Source of the DNA: Paracoccus saliphilus
GTDB lineage: Bacteria > Pseudomonadota > Alphaproteobacteria > Rhodobacterales > Rhodobacteraceae
Length of the DNA stretch: 64,000 bases
NCBI RefSeq assembly: GCF_028553805.1
Contig: NZ_CP067140.1
Location: 2,108,001-2,172,000, forward strand
Reading direction: 5' to 3'
In this document: positions 36,467 through 45,863 of the stretch, piece after piece
Numbering within the stretch: the stretch's first letter is position 1
Layout: each line of letters begins with the position of its first letter
Translations under genes and position numbers: made by a program
The notes under the pieces: model-generated
Databases searched by the model: none
Seen by the model: the letters and a program-made list of their open reading frames with translations, nothing else
Told to the model about the DNA's origin: nothing

Positions 36467-37659
36467 CCGTCCAGCCGGAAGAACAGCGCCTTGAGATAGC
36501 CGGTCTCGGCCAGTTGCGGCAGCGTCGGATGATCGGGCCCGGCCTGCCCGCTATGGATCAACAACCCGCGACGCCCGCCGCGACCGATGCCGCGGGCGCT
36601 GACATTGCGGAACTGGGTCAGGTCGGCGGCATGGCTGCAACTGCACAGCACCAGATAACCTCCCGGCGCGACCAGAGGCGCGGCCAGCTTGGCTACACGT
36701 TCATAAGCGCGCAATCCCGGTTCCAATGCCTGCTTCGAGGGTGCGAAAGCAGGAGGATCGCAGATCACCAGATCGAAACGGCGGCCCTCTTCGGCCAGCG
36801 CTTCCATCGCCTTGAAGGCATCCGATTGCAGGATATCGAGCCGGTCCGTCGCGCCCATCGCCCGCGCCCCCGCCTGAGCCAGTTCCAAGGCAGGTGCACT
36901 GCCATCGACACAAGTCGTGCGCGAGGCCCCCGCCGCCAGCGCCGCAAGCCCGAAGCCACCGACATGGCTGAAGACGTCCAGTACCTCTGCCCCCTGCGCC
37001 AATTTCTGCGCGAAGGCATGGTTCGGGCGTTGGTCAAAGAAGAGCCCGGTTTTCTGCCCGCCCATCAGATCGGCCAGATAGACCGCGCCGTTCATCGTAA
37101 CCTGCACGGGCGCTTCGGGAGCTGTGCCGCGCAGGATCTCTGTCCGTTCGTCCAGCCCCTCCAATCCGCGCGCGCGCCCCTGCCCGTTCAGGATCACCGT
37201 ATTCACGCCAGTAACATCCGCCAGCGCATCGGCGATCTCGCCCGCCATGCGATCGGCCCAGGCCGCGTTGGGCTGGATCACGGCGGCATCGCCGAAGCGA
37301 TCGACGACCAGTCCCGGAAGCCCGTCCGCCTCGGCATGAACCAGCCGGTAGAAAGGCGCATCATACAGCCGCTCGCGCATCGCCAAAGCGCGTGTCAGCC
37401 GCGCCCGCAGCCAGTCGCCATCGATCAGCGCCGCCGGATCGGCATCCATCACCCGCGCGATGATCTTGGAGGCCGGATTCACCGTCACCAGCGCCATGGG
37501 CCGACGCTCGGCATCCTCGAGCACCGCGAATCCGCCCGCAGGCAAGCCGCGCGTGCGGCGATCCAGCACTGCCTCGTCCGCGAAAACCCACGGAAAACCG
37601 TGACGGATGGCCTGTGGCTTCGATTTCGGGCGCAGGCGGATGACGGGCAGATCGCTCAT
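36463..37659 (-). CDS. rlmI: Class I SAM-dependent rRNA cytosine-C5 methyltransferase (RlmI-like)
   Basis: 398 residues from the ATG at 37659 with GAAAGGA upstream. N-terminal PUA domain (VIRLRPKSKPQAIRHGFPWV), an RNA-binding mid domain ending DLMGGQKTGLFFDQR, and a Rossmann SAM domain with LDVFSHVGGFGLAALAAGAS, VDGSAPALELAQ, then VICDPPAFAPSK and LCSCSH, whose Cys is the likely catalytic residue. Close to E. coli RlmI (m5C1962 of 23S rRNA). The frame stays open far upstream, but that part lies antisense within the TauE gene and is not coding. Confidence 0.88.
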   Translation of the reverse strand: MSDLPVIRLRPKSKPQAIRHGFPWVFADEAVLDRRTRGLPAGGFAVLEDAERRPMALVTVNPASKIIARVMDADPAALIDGDWLRARLTRALAMRERLYDAPFYRLVHAEADGLPGLVVDRFGDAAVIQPNAAWADRMAGEIADALADVTGVNTVILNGQGRARGLEGLDERTEILRGTAPEAPVQVTMNGAVYLADLMGGQKTGLFFDQRPNHAFAQKLAQGAEVLDVFSHVGGFGLAALAAGASRTTCVDGSAPALELAQAGARAMGATDRLDILQSDAFKAMEALAEEGRRFDLVICDPPAFAPSKQALEPGLRAYERVAKLAAPLVAPGGYLVLCSCSHAADLTQFRNVSARGIGRGGRRGLLIHSGQAGPDHPTLPQLAETGYLKALFFRLDG

Positions 37660-37718
37660 GGCAAAAATCCTTTCGCCGCTGATCTGGCACGATGCCCGGA
37701 CAGGCACAAGACGGGGCT

Positions 37719-38528
37719 TTACCCCATCAATGTCTTTCGCAGCATGTTGAAGGCGACCAGCAGCAGGAAAACCGCGAAATACCGCTTGAGCCGCTGCGCA
37801 TCCGTGCGATGCGCGAGATTGGCCCCGAGCGGCGCGGTAATCAGCGTCATGGCGATGGTGAGCAGGAATACCGGCAGGTTGACCGAACCGACCGTCATTG
37901 GCGGCGCGTTGGACACCGGCAGGAACAGGAAAGCCACGACAGAGGGTACGGCGATCAGCAGTCCGAAGCCTGCCGCCGTCGCCACGGCACGATGAATGGA
38001 GCGGCCGTGCAGGGTCATCAGGGGCACACCGATACTGCCTCCGCCAATCCCCAACAGCACCGAGACAAACCCGATCAGCGGCGAGATCACGATGCGGCGC
38101 CAACCGCCCGGCATCTCTTCGGCCAGCCGCCAATGCACGCGCGAGATCGCCATATAACTGGCGATGATGATGACCAGCCCGGCAAATATCAATTGCAATA
38201 CCTGCGTCCGCAGGGCTCCGACCGTCAGCACACCGATCAGCGCACCGATCCCGATCCCCGCGGCCCAGCTTCGCAGCACCTGCCAATCCACCGCCCCCTT
38301 GCGATGATGCGCCATGACCGAGCGCATCGAGGTGACGATGATCGTCGCCAGTGAGGTCGCCAGGGAAAGCTGCATCACGTCGGGCCCGCCGAATCCCGCC
38401 TGCGTGAACAGCAGCAGGAAGGCCGGTACCAACACGATTCCGCCGCCGATTCCCAATAGGCCGGCCAACATGCCGGCAAAGGCTCCGGTGGTGACAAGGA
38501 TCAATGCGGGGAAGAGATAATTCGCCAT
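37719..38528 (-). CDS. Sulfite exporter TauE/SafE family permease
   Basis: 269 residues with eight or so membrane segments. Typical repeats of the family: AGMLAGLLGIGGGIVLVPAF near residue 20 and FVSVLLGIGGGSIGVPLMTL in the second half. Members export sulfite, sulfoacetate or related anions; substrate here unknown. On the same strand as rlmI, 59 bp upstream of it. Confidence 0.92.
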   Translation of the reverse strand: MANYLFPALILVTTGAFAGMLAGLLGIGGGIVLVPAFLLLFTQAGFGGPDVMQLSLATSLATIIVTSMRSVMAHHRKGAVDWQVLRSWAAGIGIGALIGVLTVGALRTQVLQLIFAGLVIIIASYMAISRVHWRLAEEMPGGWRRIVISPLIGFVSVLLGIGGGSIGVPLMTLHGRSIHRAVATAAGFGLLIAVPSVVAFLFLPVSNAPPMTVGSVNLPVFLLTIAMTLITAPLGANLAHRTDAQRLKRYFAVFLLLVAFNMLRKTLMG

Positions 38529-38933
38529 GCGCGCGCCATAGCCTGACCGTCAGACATGTGCCAGAGGGAAGAGACGCGTTATGTGGCCACATCCGGGAAG
38601 CGCCTCGCTGTCTCGGGACTTGTCGATGCGGAGATGCCTGCTGAAACGCACATCAACCGGGTCTTGATGGCTGTGAAGCCCCGGCAGATTGCGGAATCTC
38701 CACATTTCGGTTCTTCCTAGAGCGCATCGCGTTGAATCGGAAAACCTGTTTATTTGCGTCCCGCGACGGCCGGGGGCGCTGCCCCCGGACCCCCGGGATA
38801 TTTGGATGAAGAAGAAGGTGCCAGGTGCGAATCCGGTCAGGCCCGACATGCTCTCGAAACGAGTTCAGGCTTTTCCGAGGTCTGCAAATATAGGGTTGAG
38901 TGTTTCTGCCCGCTCAGGAGTATGCAAGAAGCG
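38529..38933. other. Intergenic region, 405 bp, no gene
   Basis: No plausible gene on either strand; the short open frames have no ribosome site or family likeness. It holds copy 3 of the 65-bp repeat. Confidence 0.6.
38752..38816 (-). repeat. 65-bp dispersed intergenic repeat, copy 3
   Basis: Reverse-complement orientation relative to copy 1 at 9831-9895, with four mismatches in 65 positions. Contains the same GGGGGC-GCT-GCCCCC stem. Lies between the TauE permease start and the GFA gene. Confidence 0.75.
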
Positions 38934-39359
38934 CTATTCGGCGGGGCGATAATGAAGTGTGCCGACGATACCGCCACCGCCATCCTCGGGATGATTTTGG
39001 CCGTCCAGAACCTCTAGCGATGGGAAATCGAAAGGACTCACACCTTCGATGCAAGCCGCATTGACGCCGTATTGATTGGGATTCGAGCGGCGGCGGTGAT
39101 GGGTGTAGATGCCGCAGTGACGACAGAAATAATGCTCTGCCACATGGGTCCCGAACTGGTAGAGGCTGAGCGCGTCCCCGCCAGACAGGACGGTCAGCCC
39201 ATCAAGCGGTACACTAACGGCCACCGCGCCACGCATCCGGCAAAGGCTACAATCGCAGCGCCGGGCACTGTGCAAGCCTTCTTCAAGGCACAGGCGCAAC
39301 TGGACGGTGCCGCAATGGCAAGCGGCCCGCGCCTCTGTCATGTCGAAATCAACCGGCAT
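38934..39359 (-). CDS. GFA family glutathione-dependent/Zn-binding protein
   Basis: 141 residues of the GFA (glutathione-dependent formaldehyde-activating-like) family. Zinc cysteines: AACHCGTVQLRL, CDCSLCRMRG and HYFCRHCGIYTHH. The role of such paralogues is generally unknown. The ATG at 39359 lies 11 bases inside the amidase 3' end, preceded by AGAGGGAACGG, so it is translated with the amidase gene. Confidence 0.85.
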   Translation of the reverse strand: MPVDFDMTEARAACHCGTVQLRLCLEEGLHSARRCDCSLCRMRGAVAVSVPLDGLTVLSGGDALSLYQFGTHVAEHYFCRHCGIYTHHRRRSNPNQYGVNAACIEGVSPFDFPSLEVLDGQNHPEDGGGGIVGTLHYRPAE

Positions 39360-40014
39360 GTTTCCGTTCCCTCTGATAGAGTTCCGCTGCCCCGGCGGCG
39401 CCGCGGCGATCCTCGGCGGTTTCCAGTCCATGGGCCCATGGGCGGAATCGCAGGCGGAAAGCGGCAAGGCGAAGTTCCGGATCGCCGCCGGGATAGCCGA
39501 TGATGTCAAGGCTTTCGGCCAATGGGCGGTCGGGGCCGTCATCCGGCCAGAGGGCAAGCCCCTCGTGGGCAAGACGTTGCCAGTCGAACCGGGGACCGGG
39601 GTCGATCTTGCGGCCGGGTGCCATGTCGGAATGGCCGATCACCGAATCCGGGCCGATCCGCCAGCGCGCCATGATCCCGCGAAGCAGATCGGTCAGGGCA
39701 TCCATCTGCCGGGCGGTGAAAGGGCGGTCTCCGGGATTGGCGATCTCGATCCCGATACTGCGGGAATTCACATCCTCGCGCCCCTGCCACGCCCCCGCCC
39801 CGGCATGCCATGCGCGGCGATCCTCGGACACCAGCGCCTCGGCACCGCCATCCTCGCCGATCAGCCAATGCGCGCTGACCTCGGCCTGGGCATCGCATAG
39901 GCGGGCACGGGCAGAAGGCGCATCGCTCATGCCGGTATAGTGCAACACGATCAATTCGGGACGATAGCCGCGCCTGTCGCCGTGATTGGGGCTTGGATAA
40001 GCGCCGTCAGTCAA
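39349..40014 (-). CDS. N-acetylmuramoyl-L-alanine amidase (Amidase_2, AmiD-like)
   Basis: 221 residues. Zn-dependent peptidoglycan amidase: LIVLHYTGMSDAPSARARLC gives the first His, SAHWLIGEDGG the next, AWHAGAGAWQGREDVNSRSI and GHSDMAPGRKIDPGPRFDW the last His and catalytic Lys. No signal peptide is seen, suggesting use on imported wall fragments. The only good start is TTG at 40014, which overlaps the stop of the lipoprotein gene as TTGA. Confidence 0.88.
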   Translation of the reverse strand: MTDGAYPSPNHGDRRGYRPELIVLHYTGMSDAPSARARLCDAQAEVSAHWLIGEDGGAEALVSEDRRAWHAGAGAWQGREDVNSRSIGIEIANPGDRPFTARQMDALTDLLRGIMARWRIGPDSVIGHSDMAPGRKIDPGPRFDWQRLAHEGLALWPDDGPDRPLAESLDIIGYPGGDPELRLAAFRLRFRPWAHGLETAEDRRGAAGAAELYQRERKHAG

Positions 40015-40592
40015 AGCTGCGATTTACGGAAGGGCGCAGGATCCCACCCGCAGACAAAGCCGTCGCCATCCGGGTCCATGCCGCGCGGATCGCGCTGCGG
40101 CCCGCCGGCGGCGAGGAAAGCTGTCTGGGCGGCATCCGTCGATTCGTAGCTGGCGCATGCCTGGGCAGCTTGCGCAGATGATCCGGCGTTACGGGAATAG
40201 GCTGCGGTGCCCGGCTGATGATCCGCCTCAAACGCATAGCGCACCAGGGCCGGGGTAGAGCCCGGATAGGGTCCGGATTCAGTCTTGGGCAGCATGTCGT
40301 CCGGCACGATCCGGACCGGCGCATTCCCATCGGTCCGGGAGCCCGAGCGAACCCCCATCGTTGCCGGCGCCGGCACCGGCGAGCGTCCGGCGATCGCCTC
40401 GGCCGTCGGCGCCTTGGCGGGGCGGGCGACCGGGATAGTCTGCGGGGACTCCTTGTCCGAGACCAGCGCGGCCTCGCGCTCGGCACGGTATTCGCCATAG
40501 GGGCCCGCGCCGAACTGATAATTCGGGTTCCAGCCCCGATGCTCACCACAGCTGGCTAGCGCCAGCACCGAAATCACCAACCAGCCGCGCAT
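40011..40592 (-). CDS. Excalibur-domain lipoprotein
   Basis: 193 residues. Lipoprotein signal peptide with lipobox LASC (Cys15), then a disordered Pro/Ala-rich middle. The C-terminal 50 residues have the excalibur calcium-binding pattern: ACASYESTDAAQTAFLAAGG followed by DPDGDGFVCGWDPAP. Probably a periplasmic or outer-membrane protein; the next gene encodes a wall amidase, which suggests an envelope role. Function unproven. Confidence 0.72.
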   Translation of the reverse strand: MRGWLVISVLALASCGEHRGWNPNYQFGAGPYGEYRAEREAALVSDKESPQTIPVARPAKAPTAEAIAGRSPVPAPATMGVRSGSRTDGNAPVRIVPDDMLPKTESGPYPGSTPALVRYAFEADHQPGTAAYSRNAGSSAQAAQACASYESTDAAQTAFLAAGGPQRDPRGMDPDGDGFVCGWDPAPFRKSQL

Positions 40593-40626
40593 TGTGCCTC
40601 CGTCAGATATCTATGTCGTCCGCAAC

Positions 40627-42111
40627 CTACCACCAGCGTTCCGGCTTGGCCACAAATCCCGCCGCCCGTTCCAGAACAAGTGCCTGATTGAGCAATTCGC
40701 CCTCTTCGAAGGCCCGTCCGATCAGTTGCAATCCAAGCGGGAGACCCTGCTTGTCCAGCCCCACGGGAACCGAGATCCCCGGCAAACCGGCAAGGTTCAA
40801 GGTCACGGTAAAGACGTCGTTGAGATACATCTGCACCGGATCGGCCTGATCCATCGCCCCCAGTGGGAAGGCCGCCGAAGGGGTGGCGGGCGCAAGTATC
40901 GAGTCGATTCCCTGGGCATAAGCCTCGTCGAAATCGCGTTTGATCAACGCGCGCACCTTTCGGGCGCGGTTGTAATAGGCGTCGTAGAAACCCGCCGACA
41001 GGACATAGGTACCGATCATGATGCGGCGCTGCACCTCGGGACCGAATCCCTCGGCGCGGGTCTTCTCGTACATCTCGGTGATGCCGTCGCCCTGCCCCAG
41101 TTTCGCGCGCCGCCCATAGCGCACGCCATCATAACGGGCGAGGTTCGAGGACGCCTCGGCCGGCGCAATCACGTAATAGGCAGGCAAAGCGTATTTCGTA
41201 TGCGGCAAGCTGATATCCACGATCTCGGCCCCGGCATCGCGCAACATGTCTGCGCCCTTCTGCCATAGCTGGTCGATCTCGGCGGGCATGCCCTCGACGC
41301 GATATTCCCGCGGGATGCCGATCTTCTTGCCGCGGATATCGCCGGTCAGCGCCGCCTCGAAATCCGGCACCGGGATATCGGCGCTGGTCGAGTCCTTTTC
41401 ATCGACCGAAGCCATCGCGCCCAGCATGATTGCCGCGTCGCGAACAGTCTTGGTCATCGGCCCGGCCTGATCGAGGCTGGAGGCATAGGCGATCACGCCC
41501 CAACGGCTGACCCGGCCATAGGTCGGGCGCATGCCGACCGTCCCGGTGAACGCCGCAGGCTGACGGATCGAACCGCCGGTATCGGTGCCGGTCGCCGCGA
41601 TGCACAGATCGGCCGCAACCGCAGCCGCCGAACCGCCCGAGGAACCGCCCGGCGTCAATTCACGCCCATCCGCCGTTTTCCAGGGATTCACCGCCTTGCC
41701 ATAGCAGCTGTTCTCATTGGCCGAGCCCATGGCGAATTCGTCCATGTTCAGCTTGCCCAACATGACAGCGCCTGCATCCCACAGGTTCTGCGTCACCGTC
41801 GAATCATATTCGGGCTTGAAGCCATCGAGAATCCTGCTGGCCGCCTGCGACGGCACGCCCTTGACGCAGAACACGTCCTTGATGCCAAGCGGGATCCCGG
41901 TCAACGGGGTTGCATCACCCGATTTGATCCGCGCATCGGCAGCACCCGCCATCTCGCGCGCCTTGTCTGGCGTGCCATGGACAAAGGCGTTCAGTGCCCC
42001 TGCTTCCTCGATCGCGGCAAGACAGGCATCGGTCAGTTCGACCGAGGTCACATCGCCCTTGCGCAGCGCATCTCCGGCTGCGGAGATCGTCAGTTTGTTC
42101 AGATCGCTCAT
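40627..42111 (-). CDS. gatA: Asp-tRNA(Asn)/Glu-tRNA(Gln) amidotransferase subunit A
   Basis: 494 residues. Amidase-signature subunit that releases ammonia from glutamine for tRNA-dependent Gln/Asn formation. Catalytic Lys in [14 protein letters not shown] near residue 77, Ser-cisSer-Lys region [14 protein letters not shown] and the nucleophile Ser in [15 protein letters not shown]. The start overlaps the gatC stop (ATGA). gatB is not in the window. Confidence 0.97.
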   Translation of the reverse strand: MSDLNKLTISAAGDALRKGDVTSVELTDACLAAIEEAGALNAFVHGTPDKAREMAGAADARIKSGDATPLTGIPLGIKDVFCVKGVPSQAASRILDGFKPEYDSTVTQNLWDAGAVMLGKLNMDEFAMGSANENSCYGKAVNPWKTADGRELTPGGSSGGSAAAVAADLCIAATGTDTGGSIRQPAAFTGTVGMRPTYGRVSRWGVIAYASSLDQAGPMTKTVRDAAIMLGAMASVDEKDSTSADIPVPDFEAALTGDIRGKKIGIPREYRVEGMPAEIDQLWQKGADMLRDAGAEIVDISLPHTKYALPAYYVIAPAEASSNLARYDGVRYGRRAKLGQGDGITEMYEKTRAEGFGPEVQRRIMIGTYVLSAGFYDAYYNRARKVRALIKRDFDEAYAQGIDSILAPATPSAAFPLGAMDQADPVQMYLNDVFTVTLNLAGLPGISVPVGLDKQGLPLGLQLIGRAFEEGELLNQALVLERAAGFVAKPERWW

Positions 42112-42395
42112 TCCACCACCTTCGGCACGGCAAAGAAGCCCTCGCGCGCATCGGGCGCATTCGAGAGGATTTTCTCAGGCATCCCGCCCGTGGTCACGAC
42201 ATCCTCGCGCCGCTTGAGTCGCATCGGGGTGACGCCGGTCATCGGCTCGACGCCCTCGACATCGACCTCTTTCAACTGCTCCATGAATTGCAGAATGCCG
42301 CTCAGCTCTCGTGCAAGCGCCGGCAGCGCCTCGTCCTCGACCGCGATCCGCGCCAGATGCGCGACCTTGCGGGCCTCGTTTTCGGTGATCGACAT
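42108..42395 (-). CDS. gatC: Asp-tRNA(Asn)/Glu-tRNA(Gln) amidotransferase subunit C
   Basis: 95 residues from the ATG at 42395, with AAAGGGAAAG ahead. Small adaptor that wraps GatA and contacts GatB. Pattern [20 protein letters not shown], then [19 protein letters not shown], and the end [12 protein letters not shown] are those of GatC. First gene of gatC-gatA. Confidence 0.95.
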   Translation of the reverse strand: MSITENEARKVAHLARIAVEDEALPALARELSGILQFMEQLKEVDVEGVEPMTGVTPMRLKRREDVVTTGGMPEKILSNAPDAREGFFAVPKVVE

Positions 42396-42480
42396 GGCTT
42401 TCCCTTTCGTTGTCCGGCGGTTTACAAGTCTGTGCGCGAGGCTGCAAGAAGCCGAAGCAATGCACTGCACGGAGAACCGC

Positions 42481-43431
42481 ATGCAAGCCGCCCTTGCGAT
42501 CCTGCCCGTCATCGCCCTTGTCGCATTGGGGCATCTCGCACGACGCTTTCGGATCATCGCGGCAGAGAACTGGCCGGGAGTCGAACAACTCGGTTTCAGG
42601 TTACTGTTTCCGGCGATCCTGATCACGTCGATCTATCGTTCGGAATTGTCCCTGGGTTCGCTTGGCACCTATGTTTTCGCCCTCGCGGCAGCCTTCGCCG
42701 CAACCGCATTCGCCGCAATCCTGACCCGCGGCTCGCTAAGACTGACGAACCCACGCTTTACCTCGATGTTCCAGGGCTCCATGCGCTTCAATTCACTGCT
42801 GGTGCTGGCAGTCGCTGCGAATGGGCTCGGCCCGGCCGCGTTGAGCGACCTCGCCGTCGCCATGGCTTTCCTGATCCCGGCCTTCAACATCTCGTCGATC
42901 GTCATGCTGACCTTGTTCCCGCCCGAGGACGACCACAACCGACAGGCATCCAGCCGCCGCCAGACATGGCAGCGAATCACGCGCGAGGTCGCGCGCAATC
43001 CGCTTGTCCTCGGCTGCCTGACCGGGCTGGCCCTGAACATCTCGGGCGCGGCCCTGCCCGATTGGGTGCTGGCGCCTCTCGACTGGCTGGGCCAGGGCGC
43101 GCTGGCCGTCGGCTTGCTGTCGGTCGGCGCGGGAATCGAGATCAAGCGCCTGTGGCAAAGTGACCCGGCGATGTGGATCGGCGTGGCGATGCGGCTGGTG
43201 ATGTGCCCGATGCTGTTCCTGGCAATCGCACTGGTGCTCGGCCTTCCCGCCGACCAGATCGCCTCGGGTGTGTTGCTGACTGCGGCTCCGGCGGCCTCGG
43301 TCGGCTTCATCCTCGCGCGGCAAATGGGTGGTGACGCGGATTTCTATGCCGATATGTTCACATGGCAGACTGTCCTGTCGGCCCTGACGCTTTCCCTGTG
43401 GCTGATCATGGTCAGCCATTTGTCCGTGTGA
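42481..43431 (+). CDS. AEC (auxin efflux carrier) family permease
   Basis: 316 residues with about ten membrane segments. The ATG at 42481 is preferred because GGAG lies seven bases ahead; an in-frame ATG 18 bases upstream is the alternative. Family features: GFRLLFPAILITSIYRSEL, MRFNSLLVLAVAANGLGP and ASGVLLTAAPAASVGFILAR. Transports organic acids or similar compounds in other bacteria; substrate unknown here. Divergent from gatC. Confidence 0.9.
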   Translation: MQAALAILPVIALVALGHLARRFRIIAAENWPGVEQLGFRLLFPAILITSIYRSELSLGSLGTYVFALAAAFAATAFAAILTRGSLRLTNPRFTSMFQGSMRFNSLLVLAVAANGLGPAALSDLAVAMAFLIPAFNISSIVMLTLFPPEDDHNRQASSRRQTWQRITREVARNPLVLGCLTGLALNISGAALPDWVLAPLDWLGQGALAVGLLSVGAGIEIKRLWQSDPAMWIGVAMRLVMCPMLFLAIALVLGLPADQIASGVLLTAAPAASVGFILARQMGGDADFYADMFTWQTVLSALTLSLWLIMVSHLSV

Positions 43432-43545
43432 ACCCGGCCCCCTGAAAAATTTGCCAATCGGCTGAATTTTTCCACTTGCACCCGAAAGGATGCTCGCCTA
43501 AACACCGCTCCACGCCGCCGGGACAGCCTTGGCAGCCAAAAAAGT

Positions 43546-43620
43546 GGCCCGTTCGTCTATCGGTTAGGACGCCAGGTTTTCAACCTGGAAAGAGGGGTTC
43601 GATTCCCCTACGGGCTGCCA
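43546..43620 (+). tRNA. tRNA-Glu (anticodon TTC)
   Basis: 75-nt tRNA: acceptor GGCCCGT pairs with ACGGGCT, anticodon arm CCAGG-TTTTCAA-CCTGG with TTC, T-arm GGGGTTCGATTCCCC, encoded CCA at 43618-43620. An integrase remnant follows within 10 bases, so the 3' end is a probable integration site. Confidence 0.97.
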
Positions 43621-43629
43621 CTCCATCGC

Positions 43630-44001
43630 TTATTTCCCTTTCTTTTCAGATGCTTGCAGATCATGATTGCCCTGCAATTTCTGGTATGAGGGCAATTTAC
43701 TCATACCGCCATCGGCCAATCGGGCGCGTCCGGCTGCCTTGGTATAGGTCGCAGCCTCATGCGGCGTCTTGTGGGCGAGGAAGGCCATGATCTCGTATTC
43801 CGATGCCCCATGCTCGGCCAGCCGAGTCGCGCCAGCCTTCCGCAGCCCGTGAATGGAGCAATGGGGCAGCCCCGCCGCAATGCACTGATCCTTGAACCAA
43901 TTGGCAAAGCTCTCGGGCTTGTATGGACGCCCTGCCCCGTGGTTCAGGAACAGCATCACGTCGCGGGGCAGTTGCTCCAGCTCGGCCCATAATCGACAAC
44001 G
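43630..44001 (-). pseudogene. Tyrosine recombinase (integrase) C-terminal remnant
   Basis: The minus strand reads ELEQLPRDVMLFLNHGAGRP, then SFANWFKDQCIAAGLPHCSI, HGLRKAGATRLAEHGAS and HEAATYTKAAGRARLADGG. HGLRK is the His-x-x-Arg box, and AHKTPHEAATYT contains the second His and nucleophile Tyr region of phage-type integrases. About 120 residues remain of the usual 350-400: the N-terminal arm-binding and core domains and the first Arg are missing, and the frame stops at 44002. Adjacent to the tRNA-Glu 3' end, as expected of an integrated element. Confidence 0.75.
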
Positions 44002-44094
44002 TCACACGCGAGCTGCTACCCGCCAAAAAATCAGCAATGAACTCAGCGGCCACGTAGTCCTTGATCTTCTTGGGTTGCTTGGGGAATGGGAGAT

Positions 44095-44339
44095 CGCTCG
44101 CGGCCTTCATCTGGGGTTTCGAACCGCAAAATGACGATGCACGACCACAAAGTCGGTCGACGTCGCCCGCCTCGGTAGCCCTGTCGAAGGAACTGCGGAA
44201 GCGCGGCTGGAAATTCGTCGGCCCGACTACGGTCTATGCTTTCATGCAAGCCATGGGATTGATAAACGATCACGTCGAAGGCTGTGTCCTGCATGAAGAC
44301 GTGAAAAGGGCGCGGGAAAGCTTTCTGCGCCCAACATGA
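44095..44339 (+). pseudogene. DNA-3-methyladenine glycosylase I (tag) 3' remnant
   Basis: The plus strand reads SLAAFIWGFEPQNDDARPQS, then SPASVALSKELRKRGWKFVG and PTTVYAFMQAMGLINDHVEG, which are the C-terminal half of Tag, including the conserved Gly-Pro-Thr and NDH. The first 110 or so residues, with the catalytic region, are absent, and a short internal piece between RPQS and the TSPAS segment seems lost. The break lies next to the integrase remnant, so the insertion or a later deletion probably cut the gene. Confidence 0.65.
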
Positions 44340-44479
44340 TGAGGCGTCGGATGGCATGCCGACCTGCGGGTGGATCGAGCCAGTTTGGCGGCAGCGGACA
44401 TTCAGATAGTGTCAAATCGAGAGGATTCACTCCGCGGCCGTATGACTGCAACGGGCCCAGACATACCCTTTTTCGCCAA

Positions 44480-45694
44480 TCAATTTGTATCGCCAGTAGA
44501 ACCGTAGTCTTCGCCTTCGTGGCGCGACCGATCGACGAAGCCTACATAAAGAGTGATGGCTAACATTGATCCCGCAATCACAATCAACGCGGCTTCCAAG
44601 GTTATCGCTGTCAACACAGCGCTCGTGAATATAATTCCGACCGAATAGGAGGTGCGAAGCAGAGCAAACACCTCTGGTCGCTTCTCTGGTGGAGCAAGCC
44701 TGTCCAAGATAAGCGCATAGTAGGTTCCCAATGGGGCCAGCACCAGACCTATGATGACGGCGCCGATTATGGTGACAGTCAGGGAAACGCCCAACGCCAC
44801 CAAGCCCATCCCGAATGTCATAATGGACAACTGGGCGAATACGGCTTTTCGGCTAGATAAACGGTTCCTGATGCTGATCCAGATGCCGCCGGCAACGGAA
44901 GCCAAACACAGTGGAACTGTAAAAAGAATGGCGAGCGCGGGTTCGTAACCGAACTTCAAGGCAAGGGCGACGGCTCCGATTTCAATAGCGGCGACGGTCG
45001 CGCCGGCAGTCCCTGCGCAGGTGAGCCACAGCAAAATGGCAGGGGTCAAAACTGATCCGCTGACCTGCAAGGTAACATCTGCCGGTTTTGCGTCCACCTT
45101 AGGGATCAGAAGGGTTGGTGTCCCCCCGACTATCGCAAGTACGACTATCGCAAAGACCGGAGAGATGGTACCGAGCCCCGAAGCAACTACTGGTCCAAGA
45201 ACGAAAGTTACTTCATTCAGAGTGGCTGCAATCCCCTGCGCACGGGGCAATTTGGATTCTGTCGTCAGGTGGTTGAGCAAAGAGCGAAGGTATCCGTAGG
45301 CCGCTCCGTTGACCAGCCCGGCAATAGCTGCGGAAATGATGAGCAAGACAAATGAAACCTCGAAATACGCGCAGAGGGCCAGCGCGAAGAGGGCCAGCGT
45401 TCGGAAGATCACCAGAAATTTCAGAAAGGTTGCCTCTGAACGCTTTTTTCCAAGACGGGTGATCGGAACCGCGCCAACGACTTGGGCCAGGGTCATCGCA
45501 AGGATCAGAGCGGCACCGCCTCTGGCATCGCCAATCACACTCAATGCCAGAAGCGAAAACGCCACAGGACTTGCTGCTTGTGGGACAGCCAGTGCTGCGG
45601 ACGATATAAACCAGCGAAGGAGAGCCCCGCGGCCAAGGCGTTCCGGAGAGGCCGAATACGCCGCAGCGTTGGTTGCGACATTGTTGTCCGGCAT
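44480..45694 (-). CDS. MFS transporter
   Basis: 404 residues with twelve predicted membrane segments, major facilitator superfamily, likely of the sugar or drug efflux type. Typical cytoplasmic loop TRLGKKRSEA between segments 2 and 3, and a weak second copy (LDRLAPPEKRPEVFALLRTS) between 8 and 9. Codon use is visibly more AT-rich than the backbone genes, fitting transfer with the surrounding region. Substrate unknown. Confidence 0.82.
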   Translation of the reverse strand: MPDNNVATNAAAYSASPERLGRGALLRWFISSAALAVPQAASPVAFSLLALSVIGDARGGAALILAMTLAQVVGAVPITRLGKKRSEATFLKFLVIFRTLALFALALCAYFEVSFVLLIISAAIAGLVNGAAYGYLRSLLNHLTTESKLPRAQGIAATLNEVTFVLGPVVASGLGTISPVFAIVVLAIVGGTPTLLIPKVDAKPADVTLQVSGSVLTPAILLWLTCAGTAGATVAAIEIGAVALALKFGYEPALAILFTVPLCLASVAGGIWISIRNRLSSRKAVFAQLSIMTFGMGLVALGVSLTVTIIGAVIIGLVLAPLGTYYALILDRLAPPEKRPEVFALLRTSYSVGIIFTSAVLTAITLEAALIVIAGSMLAITLYVGFVDRSRHEGEDYGSTGDTN

Positions 45695-45863
45695 CGTTCT
45701 CCCCGTTCATGTCATTCTGGTGTCGTCTGTCCTCACTCAAGTTGACGAGAACAAAATCGAAACAAGCTTCCGGAAGCCACTATCGTCAGATCGGGCGATG
45801 AAGCGCGCGTCTCCGGATCGACCGCTTCGCCCGCTTGGATTGCCAGGGTCTGGATCTGGACGC

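Noticed and set aside
37660..38592. Upstream extension of the rlmI frame to 709 codons
   Set aside because: The extra part is out of phase inside the TauE gene. The ATG at 37659 with GAAAGGA gives the normal protein.
43757..44110. Minus-strand frame beginning MKAASDLPFPKQPKKIKDYV
   Set aside because: Its second half is a frame-shifted shadow of the integrase remnant. The first part has no likeness I can name.
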